64,000 nucleotides of DNA from Acorus gramineus (GCA_030737835.1 CM060850.1:20180216-20244215), one strand, 5' to 3'. Positions 24,957 through 36,854 are shown, counted from the first letter of the stretch. Numbers and translations: made by a program. The notes: generated by a model from the letters alone, not told the origin.

Positions 24957-24975
24957 AGATAATGAATTCTCCTGA
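24940..24975. other. Centre of a large LTR inverted duplication
   Basis: The plus-strand LTR (..CGGTTTTGTTAAG) and the minus-strand LTR (..GATAAGATAATGAATTC in other copies) meet at a shared TAAG (24955-24958). The two arms then run apart for about 2 kb as near mirror images around a loop of about 16 bp. Confidence 0.85.
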
Positions 24976-26903
24976 ATTCCACACGAGTGCATCGCTCGGA
25001 TGCACGGGGCGATTACATCGCTAGCGCTCTAACTAATAAGGTACAACCCGACAGCGGGTCATACCCACGCCTATCCCAGATAGGCCTATCAGTTTTTTAA
25101 CATGCGCATATAAATATATCCAAGAGAATTTTTATGTCTAGCTATGTGCATGAACCATATGCACAATCATCTAATAATTATAGGGACACTCCCTAACATG
25201 GATTTACATCATAATAAATCATACAACATGCATACATGGTCATTAATCACATAAGCATACAAGGCCTAACTTAAACATGCGTTGGATATCACCAACTTAA
25301 AAGAAAGGGTCAAGCGCGATCTCGCGCACTAACAGGTGCATGCCAATATTCCAAACGAACCTGAGTCGAGTAGGAAATCGCATCTACTTACTCAGTTCGT
25401 TCAGAGGAAGAGGGCGGGAGAGATCATCATCTCATGAAGCTGGTCATAGCTTTGCCCCATTAGCATGGGCGCAACAACTACACCACGCCCTCGAGTCTTA
25501 TCGCAAGGGAATATTAGACAGGTGCCCGTTATTAACCCAGACTTATTCATGCTGGATATTCCAATTAATATGGTGAGAGTATTATTACAATACTACCTAA
25601 GGCATGCCATATTCTATACATCCATACACATTACCAAAAATACATGCCCATACTAGAGGGGCGCATGCAACACAATCATTCATACATGAATACAATACAT
25701 GTATATAAGCCTAGCATGCAAGATATCTACATATTATAGCTCCAGCATGGCCATACTACTTATCTACACAAGTAATATAGCTAGGGAGCCCCACCGATGC
25801 GCGCGACGCGCGACTACGCGCGTCGAGCGCATCCCGAGGGGGGGGGGTTGGATCGAACCACTCACCATTACCCGGGACCTCGTGCATCCCATCCGATGAG
25901 ATCTGCAAGGTAAGGGCATCAAATTTGGTGAGTAACATCAAAATTTAACACTTAGAAATCACTAGAATTACTAAAGACTTAGACATGCACACATACGGCA
26001 TCGCACGCATGCGAGCACGCGCGTACGCACGCATGCCCGAGTGCCCCAGCACCTACCCGAGACCCTGGGCAGCCCCACGCATGCCCCAGCACGCGCACAC
26101 GCACGCGCACACATGCGCGCGCACGCACTAGCACCCAGCCGCGTGCCCAGACACACGCCCAGGAGCACTGCCCCGCGCGCGCGCTCACGCTCGCGCACAC
26201 CCCCGCGCACTCGTGCGCACACCCTGCGCGCACCCCGCTCGCTGCCAGCGTTCGCGCGCGCACTGGCGCCCTGCTCCGCCCCCAACCGCACGCCCAGACG
26301 CGCTGCCCCTCGCGCACTTGCGCGCACGACCCGCGCGCACCGCGCGTGTTGCCAGCGTCTGCGCGAACCTGCACGCTCGCTCCCCGCGAACCCGGGCGCC
26401 CGCGCGCACGCGCCCGCCTACAACACGCTCGCACGCGCGTGGACAGACCCGCGCGCGCGCCCAGCACTCCCCAACCCTCCCCCCTTGCCCCTACATGCAC
26501 CCAACTCAAAACACCTCACATGCATGCCCTCCCAAACACCCTAACATGCATAAAAACCAATAAAGAAGAGGGAAACTCACCAAAAGAGAGGGGGAGGGAA
26601 GGGGGAGATGTAGGGGCTCGCAAGCGCACCCTTGACCACCTCGACCGCCACCACCACTACCACCACCTCCATCTTTGCTTCTCTTCTTCATGGCTGAACC
26701 AAAGGGAGAGGGGAAAAATCAGGGATCCACTATGGGGGGAGGAGAGGAAAGAGAAACAATCAACAACACTAGCACACACACTCACCTAGTCTTGCACTTG
26801 CACCTCCTCTTCTTGCTCCATCTTCTTCTCCTTGGCATAAAATCAAACACTTGGGGAGTGTTTGAAAGAGAGAAAGAGAGCCATAAGAGAGGGAGGGAAA
26901 GTG

Positions 26904-27216
26904 GTCCCCAACTGTCGGTATGTAAAACTTGGGGGTTCTGCGAACTTGGTCCTAGTCCGTCTCGCGACTGATTAGATCACCGCTCGAAGAGTCATTTCTG
27001 AGCCGCCCGACAGCTTCTCAGAAAGACGGGTTTGTTGTGATTGCCACCTGCTTTCTCAAAAAGCAGGAAAAGGTTGGGTGTTGCTGTTGATCGCCTCGCG
27101 GGGGAATTGGGTGGGTTCTCCTCTCTGAGTTACGGGCCTGCTGCACACAGAGGTGAAAAACGGGGAATCCTTTCAGCTAGATTAAAACTTGAAAAAGGGG
27201 CTACTGACACATGGGA
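26904..27216 (-). repeat. Segment M, first part: insertion inside the LTR
   Basis: After AAAGTG at 26898-26903 the LTR is interrupted by sequence starting GTCCCCAACTGTCGG. Other LTR-X copies (for example E at 41484) read straight on to TTCAACGAAATGGG. Segment M continues after copy J at 30189-30262. The same M sequence sits at the same LTR position in the 5' LTR (36855-37262). Its origin is not recognised; no terminal inverted repeats or coding frame were seen. Confidence 0.75.
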
Positions 27217-27221
27217 GGGAT

Positions 27222-30183
27222 TGTTATATATGTGTCACTTTTAACCTTCTGGTCACCATTGGAGCATTTTGGCACTTATTGAGTTTTTTTCGTTTTTCGA
27301 TCGGAACCGCTAAAATTTTGGACTGTTAGCTATCATCCTGAGTTTGAGGACTCCGATTGAAAATTTAACTGCATATTATGTGTCCTGGTGCCATTCCAAG
27401 CCACTCACGAAAGTTTTATCGAATTCCGGTAACGTTTCAGAATTTCGTAGTTCCGAAGCGTATCCGGGTTTTGACCGAGCGAGAAGTCATTGGGAGACTT
27501 GACTTGGTCAAAGTGGGCCCATGACTTGGTCAAATGAGTTTGGCTTTTTGTGTGGTTGGATTGACTAGGTCAAACCTAGCTTAAACCTAATAAAACCTAG
27601 CCTAATCCTAGTTTAACCTAATCTAAGTGGGGGTTGACTTATAAGTGAAGCTAAAATATCTCCCCCCACTATTCATCATCTTCTCCACCAAGATTTCTCT
27701 CTCTTCCCTCTCTTTAAAACCTCTTTTTGACCTAGCTAAGGTGGTCGAAACCAAAAACCCTAAGAAGAGAAAATATAGGTGAGCTCCCGATCTACCTTCC
27801 GGTGGTCTTGGATTCGAGTTCCAACATGCGTGACCCCTTCTCATGCCCTCTTTTCTCCTCTGATTTCAGCGGTTTTTAGGGCTGAAGGAGACCTTGGTGG
27901 TGGTGGCCTTGGAGGAGGTGTTTCGGTGCACGAAGAGCAACCGATCTTCCCTTCCTTCCTTTCCTTCCTTGGGTGAGGTTTCCTTTCCTTCCTTTCTTGT
28001 TTAGATGCATGTTAGGAGGGTGTTTTTGAGTAGGGGTGGCTGTGGGTGGCGATGGGTGGCCGTTGGTGGTGGTTGGTGGCCATTGGTGGCCGTCGGGGAG
28101 GTGGTAGGGCTGTCCCGGGTTGGCTGGCAGGCAGGCAAGGCAGCGCAGGCAGGCGCAGGGCTGGGCGTTGTCGGGCATGCTGGCAGGGCAGTGCGGGCGT
28201 GCGCGCGGGTGGAGCTGGAGTGTGTGGGTGCTGCGTGCTGGGTGCCGTGCGAGGGCGTGCGCCCGGAGCGCTGCGCAGAGGCGCAGTGCGTGCTGCGCGC
28301 ACGGGGCCGCGTGCGGGTGCTGCGCCTGGGCGCCGTGCGGAGGCGTGCGCACGGAGCGCTGGGCAGGGGGCGCAGGGCGTGCTATGCGAGCGCGGTGTGG
28401 CAAGCGGGTGGTGCGCGCGGGGTGCTGGGCGTGCGGGTGTGCGCGCGAGTCGCTGCGCTGGGGCGCAGTGAGCGTGCGGTGCACCGGGGCTGGGCTCGGC
28501 AGTGCGTCTGGGCGCGCGGGCCGGGGCTCGACTGTGCGCCCGGGGTACGGCTGCCCGGGGTTCGGGATTAAGTTGGGTGCTCGGGCTCGCTTGCGTACGG
28601 GCCGTATGTACGTTTGCCCGAGTGTTGTGTATTTTTATAGTATTTTTGGTATTTATTGTGTATTTTACTCACCGAATTGATTACCCTATTTTGTAGATCT
28701 TGACGGACGGTCGCGCGACGACCCGGTTATTGGTGAGTGGGACAATCCAACCCAGTAGGGAGGCGCTATATGCACTTGGGCGTATACCGTCCTCCCCTGG
28801 GGCACCATAGTCTATATTAACTTGTTAATATGTAATCTATGCAAGCATGATTAATGTGTAGAATGCATGCCACCCTAGACCCTGTATGTTAGGGACTTGC
28901 ACCCTTAGGATATGTGTAAGAGCCATGCATCCTGTCACCTTGTTATCATGCTAGGAAAGCCTCGACCTATGCATGTGTCCTATTAGTTTAATTTATTAAA
29001 TTAAATGCTAGCATATGATTATTAGCATGCCTTAGATAATATTATAGGGAGGGGCCTTGCGAGGTCAACATTGAGACCCAGGCTAGGGTACTCCGTGTTC
29101 CTTGTTTGGTTGTCGGGATGTCCTATATCATGACCTCATGCTGCCCTCCCAAGGTTTCTTTTCCCAATAATATTATAACCTCATTATTATTATATATGTT
29201 TCCCCGCATCTTGGTTATGCGCCCTGGAGGAATTCTGAAGAATTCATGTCATTAGAGTTGTTGAGATGTGTTGTCGGCGGATCCGAGTGGATCATATGCG
29301 TATGGATAGGCTGTTTTGTTCCCTTCGTTGGATCCGTGTAGAGACTGCCCCAGCGTTAGAAAGGCCGTCTCGTGAGAGGGCTCCCATCAGTAGGCACCTC
29401 CTGATTTGGGACGGACTGTGCTGAATGTGGGAGTGGCCAAGCGGCTACGGAGGAGGAGAGACTATTGGTGGACCAAGGGTGATTAACAGCCTAGTCAGTC
29501 CCAATATCCTATGTCACCATATTGAGGGGTGAGGGTGAGGGTGTGGTGGGTCAGCGATGTAGCGACCCGCTGGATTTGTGTAGTAGTCAGTCCCAATATC
29601 CTATGTCACCATATTGAGGGGTGAGGGTGAGGGTGTAGTGGGTCAGCGATGTAGCGACCCACTGAATTGTTTAGTTCCTACCACTTTGAGGCTTTTAATG
29701 ATTATTTGTGGTTAATATAAACTGTGATGCATGGGTTGTGCTGTTCACTGAGCGTGTGGCTCACCCCCTCGCATATATTATTCTCGAGTGCTATCTGAGT
29801 CGGATCTGAAGGAGGAGCTCCCCGAGTGACTTCATCAGTAGTGGAGCAGCGCCACGTCCCGCGAGTTTTAGAGGCTATCAGCATCCCTTTTTGATTTGTA
29901 TGTACTGTATTCTGTGCTTGGGCACATGTTTGTTTTATATTTGGATGTCATTGTATATATTGGCTCTCACAGGACAGTTGATTGTGTATCGACTCTGTAA
30001 TGTCTTTGAGTTACAGATTAAGTCTTTTAGCTTCCGCTATTCGTGTATATATCATGTCAGCCTCATTGTTGCCTGTGTTGAAATTGTTGATGTTGTTTAG
30101 GGTATATTATTGACCTCCTGTTTAGACTGCTGATATCATATACATTTGCTGCGTCCCGGGGACAGCCGCCCTGGGGCGTGACA
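27222..30183 (+). mobile_element. Solo LTR-X copy J (distinct subtype)
   Basis: The 2962-bp LTR starts TGTTATATATGTGTCAC and ends GGGGCGTGACA, with target duplication GGGAT at 27217-27221 and 30184-30188, inside segment M of the 3' LTR. It keeps the family ends, the TTTTGTAG..GTGAGTGG module (28691-28740), a GC-rich middle (about 28180-28620) and GAGGGTGAGGGTGAGGG. It has its own 92-bp tandem duplication (29493-29676). The other copy of segment M (37170-37180) shows the empty site with a single GGGAT. Confidence 0.93.
29493..29676 (+). repeat. 92-bp tandem duplication in copy J
   Basis: AGTCAGTCCCAATATCC starts at 29493 and again at 29585, and each unit ends in the TGGGTC..GATGTA..GACCC palindrome region. 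The two units differ at only a few positions. Confidence 0.85.
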
Positions 30184-30188
30184 GGGAT

Positions 30189-30262
30189 GGTAAACCAGCT
30201 ACTTGAACCTTTCCATATGAGTCTGACGGCTGGTTTGGACTAGTCGCCTGGTACCTGGTTCT
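30189..30262 (-). repeat. Segment M, second part
   Basis: GGTAAACCAGCTACTTGAACC through CCTGGTTCTTGG continues segment M after copy J. It matches 37176-37258 closely. Confidence 0.7.
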
Positions 30263-30755
30263 TGGTTTTTCCATGAAATGGGAGAGAGGGGGAGAGAGAG
30301 AGAGGGCAAAAAAGTCATTTTCATGCCCAAATAGTGCCTAGGGGTGACCATAACGGGGGGAGAGTGAGGTTAGGGTTAGGCTCACCCACTCACATATCAA
30401 AAACCCAATGGTTTCTTCATCCCTAAGCAAGATGGGGGTAAGGTTACCAAAGGTCACCACATTCCCAAAATATCTCACACTATTCGACAAACCAGGAACT
30501 CTCAAAACCCGGATACGGTTCAGAACTGCATATTTTTCAAAACGTTACCGGAATTCGATAAAAATTTTATGGGTAGTACTAAACAGTACTAGGACCCATA
30601 ATATGCAGTTAAATTTGAATCAGAGTACTCCAACTCCCGCAGGTGGCTAAAAGTCAAAATTTTAGCGACTCCGATCGAAAAAAGAAAAAGGCCCTGAATG
30701 ACCCAGATGTGACCAAGGCTTAACCGAAATGGCTCCAAATAACACAGGCATAACA

Positions 30756-30770
30756 TTCTCCCCCCCTTAG
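30756..30770 (-). promoter_or_regulatory. Polypurine tract of the gypsy element
   Basis: On the minus strand, CTAAGGGGGGGAGAA abuts the TGTTATGCC start of the 3' LTR, as expected for the plus-strand primer of an LTR retrotransposon. Confidence 0.88.
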
Positions 30771-30892
30771 GAAATTTAGTCCTCGAAATTTAAGGAAACC
30801 CAAAGGGAAGACCGAATATAGCAAGTATCACGCATAGACCTTTTGCTCCCAAGTGGTCTATGCACCAGACTGGCGCTACCGACACACTGTAA

Positions 30893-31860
30893 TCAAAGGA
30901 ACGGTCTTAGCGTGGAGCCTCTTCTCATGTTGGTCCTTGACCTCGATCCACTGCTCCATGAACGACAAATCCAGCTCGAGAATGAGACAGTCGAACAGAA
31001 TGACTGAGCAGGATCGTGGACATAACGCCTCAGCCATGAGACAAGGACGACGTCGTGGGCATGAGCCAGCTGTGGGGGAAAGGCTACATGACAAGCCACC
31101 TCCCCAATCCACTCAATGACGAGAAACGGTCCGATGAAGGGCCAACTCAGCTTGCCCCGAACGTCGAAACATAGGATGCCCTTAAACAGGGACACCTTCA
31201 CGAAAACATGGTCGCCAAACCCAAAGGTAAGCTCCTGGTGACGATGACCTGCGTAGCCCTTCTGTCGATTCTGGGAGGTGCAGATGCACACATGAACCAA
31301 CCTGGCCACTGCAAGGTCAAATAAATAACTTGTGGCCCCTCCAACTGGCGCTCCTCAACCGTCCCAACACAAGGGAGGTATAAAACTGCGCCTGTAGAGT
31401 GCCTTTTTCAGATCCATCTGGATGCTCAAATGGCAGTCGACTTGCAGGCATACCCCACCAAATGGGTGATGCCTCTCCAACTACCCCTCAGTCGAGCACG
31501 CAGGCACTTAGCATGTCCTCCAAGGTCTGAATCGTCCTCTTTGTCTGGCTGTCCATCGGCGATGAAACGCTATACTTAAATGGAGGCTCGCGCCAAAGCC
31601 TGCCAAGGCTGCGCCACAACCTCAAAGTAACCCTCGTGTCTCAACCGAAAATAGCGCCGACCGGAGTGCCATGAAGACGAACAATCGCGAAGGTGAAAAC
31701 CCACATCAAGGCGTCCAGAGACTCAATCAGTCGGATTAGGGAGGGAAGCGCGGACTTAGTCAGTCGGTCAATGATCACCTAGACGGTGTCGTGACCCGAA
31801 TGTGACATTAGCGAGTCCGCAACAATCCCTGATAACCCACTCCCACGTTCACTGAGGAAT
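30893..31860 (-). pseudogene. Del/Tekay integrase remnant
   Basis: On the minus strand, from 31860 downward, family blocks appear in order: DTVWVIIDRLTKSA (core with catalytic Asp), IVRLHGTPV, PMDSQTKRTIQTLEDMLSAC (the catalytic region, where the family has PQTDGQSERTIQ; the catalytic Glu reads as Lys here), then ARLVHVCICTSQNRQKGYA, LTFGFGDHVFVKVSLFKG, GKLSWPFIGPF and AHAHDVVLVSWLRRYVHDP. A further piece, LDLSFMEQWIEV (about 30960), lies in another frame. Several frameshifts and stops make it non-functional. Downstream residues up to the polypurine tract may be a worn chromodomain, but this is weak. Confidence 0.88.
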
Positions 31861-32019
31861 CTCCATGGACTGACGCTTTCCAACGCGATGATGATTCTCG
31901 AACTTTGCCTGAGGGCATGCCAACCTGGGGAAACAAGGTCACCCATATCGCCTTTTCATCGCACCACTAGCAATCTCAATGAAGACTACCCCAAAGTAGT
32001 CCATGGAAGCCCAATAAAA

Positions 32020-32240
32020 CTTTTGAGATCCACGAAGGCATCCGGCGCATTCGTCAACCCCGACAGCAGTACTTAAAACTCGTAGTGCCCGAAACGGTCA
32101 CGAAAGGCCATCTACAGGATGTCCAACTCCCGGATCTCCAACTTGTGGTACCCTTGTGCGAAGATCGATCTAACAGCAGACACCCGCTCCCAGAGCTGGT
32201 CAAATAGATCATCAATTCACAGCAAGGGGTACCTGATCTT
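32020..32240 (-). pseudogene. Ty3/gypsy reverse transcriptase fragment
   Basis: The minus strand reads IDDLFDQLW, then GYHKLEIRELDIL, then MAFRDRFGHYEF and LSGLTNAPDAFVDLK. These match the conserved gypsy RT blocks (family: GYHQLRIRESDIPKTAF, RYGHYEFLVMPFGLTNAP). The YVDD catalytic block that should follow is absent, deleted between here and the integrase. In-frame stops are present. Confidence 0.85.
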
Positions 32241-33485
32241 CAACCCTCAAGGGAAGATCAAAACAACACCTCGAACAATTAAGTCCAGATTTTTCTCCTC
32301 GAGCATGGCTGGCGCTCATGATGACACTTACACGCTTGGTAAGCCGCTCAACCGCACTTAATCCATAGACACGCAATAAGGGGGGTCATCGAACCTCGAC
32401 AATGCCTATGCGACGTCATCTATCTGATAAGGCGGTTGAGTCCCATCACGAACGTTAGCATCGCGTCTCCTTATTTGAGACCAATGTGGGGCAAAACGCG
32501 ACAGTATCCACAACTGTGCTTCACATGCCGCCAGAGATAGGTCGCTCAACTATAACCATTGGAACTCCAGCATCCTGCACTCCATGGGCAGATTCATCAC
32601 AGGGAGTCCACGCTCTCGACATCATCCAGTAGCACTCTCCCGGTGTGGCCTCTACCTGGTAGCCTTTCAAGCCCACTATCTCTGCCATATGGGAGCACCA
32701 ACAAGCATAGTATCTGGGAGCACCTCACAGGGCTCTGGCCTCAACCGGGCAGCTACAACGCACAATGATATATCGAAGCGACTCCAGATGCCACTATGGA
32801 ACCCTGTCCACAAGCGATCGCCCACCAAGCTGCAATAGGACGCACCCAATCCCGATCGTATGCATCACCACTCGCTACAGCACCTTCCAAGTGAGAGGAA
32901 AAATCAATCATCAATTAGATGCTTCAAAGGTATTCCTTGACTGGGAAAAGAACCTTGGGAGGGCACCATGAGGTCCCGATATAGGATATACCAACAACCA
33001 AACAAGGAACACGGAGTACCCTAGCCCGGGTCTCAACGATGACCCCGCAAGGCCCCTTAATCCTGAGTAAGAAGGCTGGAAGAAGACATCACCCCTTAAT
33101 GAGCGAGCAATACGCCACATCCTCAAAACTTGAAACTGGTGCTGCACGCGAACTCCATGGTTACCAGCAATACCGATGCACGGGAAAGAAGCTCCATTTT
33201 TGAGACGCAATCCATACCTTAGAAATTGCAACCAATTCATCACTATCATACTACTGGCTGGAATCTCCTACCCAAGCCCTAATTCCAGAACAAGGGATCC
33301 AACAACTGACCCTAATCAGTCGACCCAGTCGACAACTTAAGGGTGGGTCCAGGGGGGTCACGTCCACGTCAACGGATGTGAGGAGGCATGTCAGCAACCT
33401 AAGATAACTTCTAAAACAAGAGTACTCAGATGACAATCCTACGACTCATCATCTATACGACTAGACTTAGGCTCTGACAGGACCA
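32241..33485 (-). other. Leader and degraded gag/protease region with an LTR fragment
   Basis: Between the RT fragment and the primer-binding site no complete gag or protease frame remains. The stretch 32937-33058 matches, in the same sense, an internal part of LTR copy J (29045-29170), including AACCAAACAAGGAACACGGA. A piece of LTR is therefore present inside the interior. About 32640-32770 also resembles the tandem part of the LTR (ctctCCCGGTGTGGCCTCTAC). Confidence 0.6.
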
Positions 33486-33498
33486 GGCTTTGATACCA
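33486..33498 (-). promoter_or_regulatory. Primer-binding site of the gypsy element
   Basis: The minus strand reads TGGTATCAAAGCC five bases after the LTR end GTGACA. This matches the initiator tRNA-Met type (consensus TGGTATCAGAGCC) and fixes the true orientation of the whole LTR-X family. Confidence 0.9.
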
Positions 33499-34041
33499 AC
33501 TTTTGTCACGCCCCAGGACAGCCGTCCCCGAGGCGTGGCAATAATGAAATATCAGCTATCAATACCTGAGGTCAACAAAGACTCCAACAACAACACACAA
33601 GGTGGCAAAGCAAAGATAATGATAACTAACTGAAAAGCGGAAGCATAAGATATCAACGATGTCTATAAACCAAAAACATTATTACAGACTCGAATACACA
33701 ATCACTGTCCTGTGAGAGCCAAGTCTAGTCCAAATAAAATACAACCAGTGCCACACGCACGATTTACAATACATAAAATAACTCTTGGACAGCTGATAGC
33801 CTCGCACTCGCCACCCGCCGGAAGAACGCTCCACGCCCATAAGACCACGCCACAGGGAAGCTCCAGCTCCACGCCCAACACTGCCCCTGAAAAGAAACAG
33901 TATGCGAGGGGTGAGCTACAAGCTCAGTGAGTGGCTGGAAACCAATCACTATACAACAGTTCAATACTAAAACAATTTCCTTTCAAGGAAAACATGGGTA
34001 GAAACCCAATGGATAACAAGGTCACGCGGCGGCGCGACCAA

Positions 34042-34046
<5 letters not shown>

Positions 34047-34074
<28 letters not shown>

Positions 34075-34075
34075 C
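34047..34075 (-). other. G-quadruplex-type tract in LTR sense strand
   Basis: The plus strand has CCCTCA repeated four times, then CTCCC. The minus, LTR-sense, strand therefore has at least five GGG runs separated by 2-3 bases (GGGTGAGGGTGAGGG). Shorter versions occur in most LTR-X copies (for example 38837, 38947, 54136, 63410). Confidence 0.7.
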
Positions 34076-36854
34076 GGAGGAAGACTCTTGGGACTTTTGG
34101 GGAGAGACCATACCGTTGGTCGAAGAGACGCGGAATTACTGGTCCACACAACACTACTGAATCACCAACCACACCCTCACCCTCACTCCCGGAGGGAGAC
34201 TCTTGGGACTCTTGGAGAGAGACCATACCGTTGGTCGAAGAGACCCAGAATTACTGGTCTACACAACACTACTGGATCATCTACATCGAGATAACTGCCC
34301 AACGATGTCTTTGAACATCGATACGCAACCGGACCCAACAACTATGGGAACGGACGAACAACGAATGGGTCACGCGGTGACATGTCTTCACCTCATCCTC
34401 ACCCTCACCCTTTAGAGGTGACATAGGACTTTTGGAGAGATTAGACTCCTCTACACCCATGGTCCACCGGTAGCCCTTTCCCCGGGTAGTCTCTACCTGG
34501 TATACTCCCACGATCAGTACGCTCCCGAACGCATCGGTAGTACCTACGGATGGGAGCCCTCTGTCAGGAAAGCTTTTCCAACGCTGGGGAGTTCCTACAC
34601 GGATCCAACGAAGGGGAGAACGATTCCACGCTCGCAATATCATTCGTTAGCTTTCTCCCGGGTAGCCTCTACTTGGTATACCCCCATGATTAGTACATCT
34701 TGTCGCATGCATCGATAGTACCTACAGGTGGGGGCCCTCTGTCAGGACAGCTACAACCCGGGCCGCTTCAACACGGACGACATTGGGAGGAAACACTCCA
34801 TGTTCGCAAAGCGAACCCAATGGAAAAACAACTACTCTCGATAATCACATATCGATGATATCGAATACTATTGTACTCCCACACGGTTGCATCGCTCAGA
34901 CACAAGGGGGGGGGGGTTGCCTCTGCTCACACGCAGAAATAATCTCAAGGCACATAACCCAACAGGCGATTCATATACACGCCTAGCACGGGTAGGCCTA
35001 GCTTAATGCCACAACTACCGGCTTAACAAAATCGATAAGATAATGAATTCTCCTGAATTCCAAACGAGTGCATCGCTCGGATGCACGGGGGCGATTACTT
35101 CCCTAGCGCTCTAACTAGTATGGTACAACCCGACAACGGGTCTTACCCACACCTATTTCAGATAGGCCAAATCAGTTTTAACATGCGCATATATATATAT
35201 CCAGGAGAATTATATCTAGTTATGTACATGAACTAAATGCACGATAACCTATCAAATAATTATAGGAATACTCCCTAACATGGATTTTCATCATAATAAA
35301 TCATACAACATGCATACATGGCCATTAATCACATAAGCACACAAGGCCTAACTTAAACATGCGTTGGATAATACCAACTTAAATGGGTAAGGGTCAAGCG
35401 CAAATCTCGTGCACTACCAGGTGCATGCCAATATTCCAAACGAACCTGAGTCGAGTAGGAAATCGCATCTACTTACTAAGTTCATGCAGAGGGAGAGGGC
35501 GAGAGAGATCATCATCTCATGAAGTTGGTCATAGCCTTGCCCCATTAGTATGGGCGCAACAACTACACCACGCCCTCGAGTCTTATCGCAAGGGAATATT
35601 AGGCAGGTTCCCATTATTAACCCAAACTTAATCATGCTGGATATTCCAATTAATATGGTGCGAGTAGTATTACAATACTACCTAAGGCATGCCATATTCT
35701 ATACATCCATACACATTACAGAATACATGCCCATACTAGAGGGGCGCATGCGATACAATCATTCATACATGGATACAATACATGCAATATAAGCCTAGCA
35801 TGCAAGATATCTAACATATTGTAGTTTAAGCATGGCCATACTACTTATCTACAAAAGTAGTATAGCTAGGGTGCCCCATCGATGCGTGATGCACGACTAC
35901 GCACGTCGAGCGCATCTCGAGGGGTTGGATCAAACCACTCACCGCAACCCGGGACCTCGCGAATCCCATCCGATGAGATCTGCAAGGTAAGGGCATCAAA
36001 TTTGGTGAGTAACATCACATTATAACACTTAGAAATTACTAGAAATACCAAAGACTTAGACATGCACGCATACGGGCTCGCACGCATGCGAGCACGCGCG
36101 TACGCACGCATGCCCGAGTGCCCCAGCACCTACCCGATCCCTTGGGCAGCCCCACGCGTGCCCCTGCACGCGGGCGCATGTGCACGCACGCGCGCGCACG
36201 CACTGGCGCCCTGCTACGCCCCCAGCCGCACGCCCAGACACGCTGCCCCGCGTGCGCGCACGCTCGCGCGCGCCCTCACGCACTCGTGCGCACGACCCCG
36301 CGCACCGCGCTCGCTGGCAGGGTCCGCGCGAACCTGCGCCCTCGCTCCGCGCGCACGCGCACGCGCCAGCCTGCGCCCTTCTGCGCGCGCGCGGACAGAT
36401 CCGCGCGCTCGCCCAGCACTCCCCAACCCTCCCCCTTGCCCCTACATGCACCCAACTCAAAGCACCTCACATGGATGACCTTCCAAACACCCTAACATGC
36501 ATAAAAACCAATAAAGAAGAGGGAAACTCACCAAAAGAGAGGGGGAGGGAAGGGGGAGATGTAGGGGCTCGCAAGCGCACCCTTGACCACCTCGACCGCC
36601 ACCACCACTACCACCACCTCCATCTTTGCTTCTCTTCTTCATGGCTGAACCAAACGGAGAGGGGTAAAATCAGGGATCCACTATGGGGGGAGGAGAGGGA
36701 AGAGAAACAATCAACAACACTAGCACACACACTCACCTAGTCTTGCACTTGCACCTCCTCTTCTTGCTCCATCTTCTTCTCCTTGGCATAAAATCAAACA
36801 CTTGGGGAGTGTTTGAAAGAGAGAAAGAGAGCCATAAGAGAGGGAGGAAAAGTG

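Larger units (their letters stand above)
24957..30755 (-). repeat. 3' LTR of the gypsy element, containing solo LTR J
   Basis: In plus-strand reading it opens inside the LTR at the inverted junction and ends GGCATAACA at 30755. Without copy J it is about 2.8 kb of a full LTR near 3.7 kb. It holds the CpG-rich alternating block (about 25985-26470) and an inserted segment (26904-27216 plus 30189-30262) that also occurs in the 5' LTR. After that segment the normal LTR end resumes at CCATGAAATGGGAGAG (30271). Confidence 0.85.

Noticed and set aside
25979-26544. Long Arg/Ala/Cys/His-rich open frames on both strands (also at 36056-36740, 40839-41209, 59548-59973, 61086-61560, 28005-28680)
   Set aside because: They lie in the CpG-rich block of LTR-X, overlap on both strands and in several frames, show no domain, and shift between copies. 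Absence of stops is explained by composition.
34041-34078. CCCTCA repeats as an interstitial telomere tract
   Set aside because: The plant telomere unit is CCCTAAA. The tract sits at a fixed position in LTR-X copies, so it is part of the LTR.
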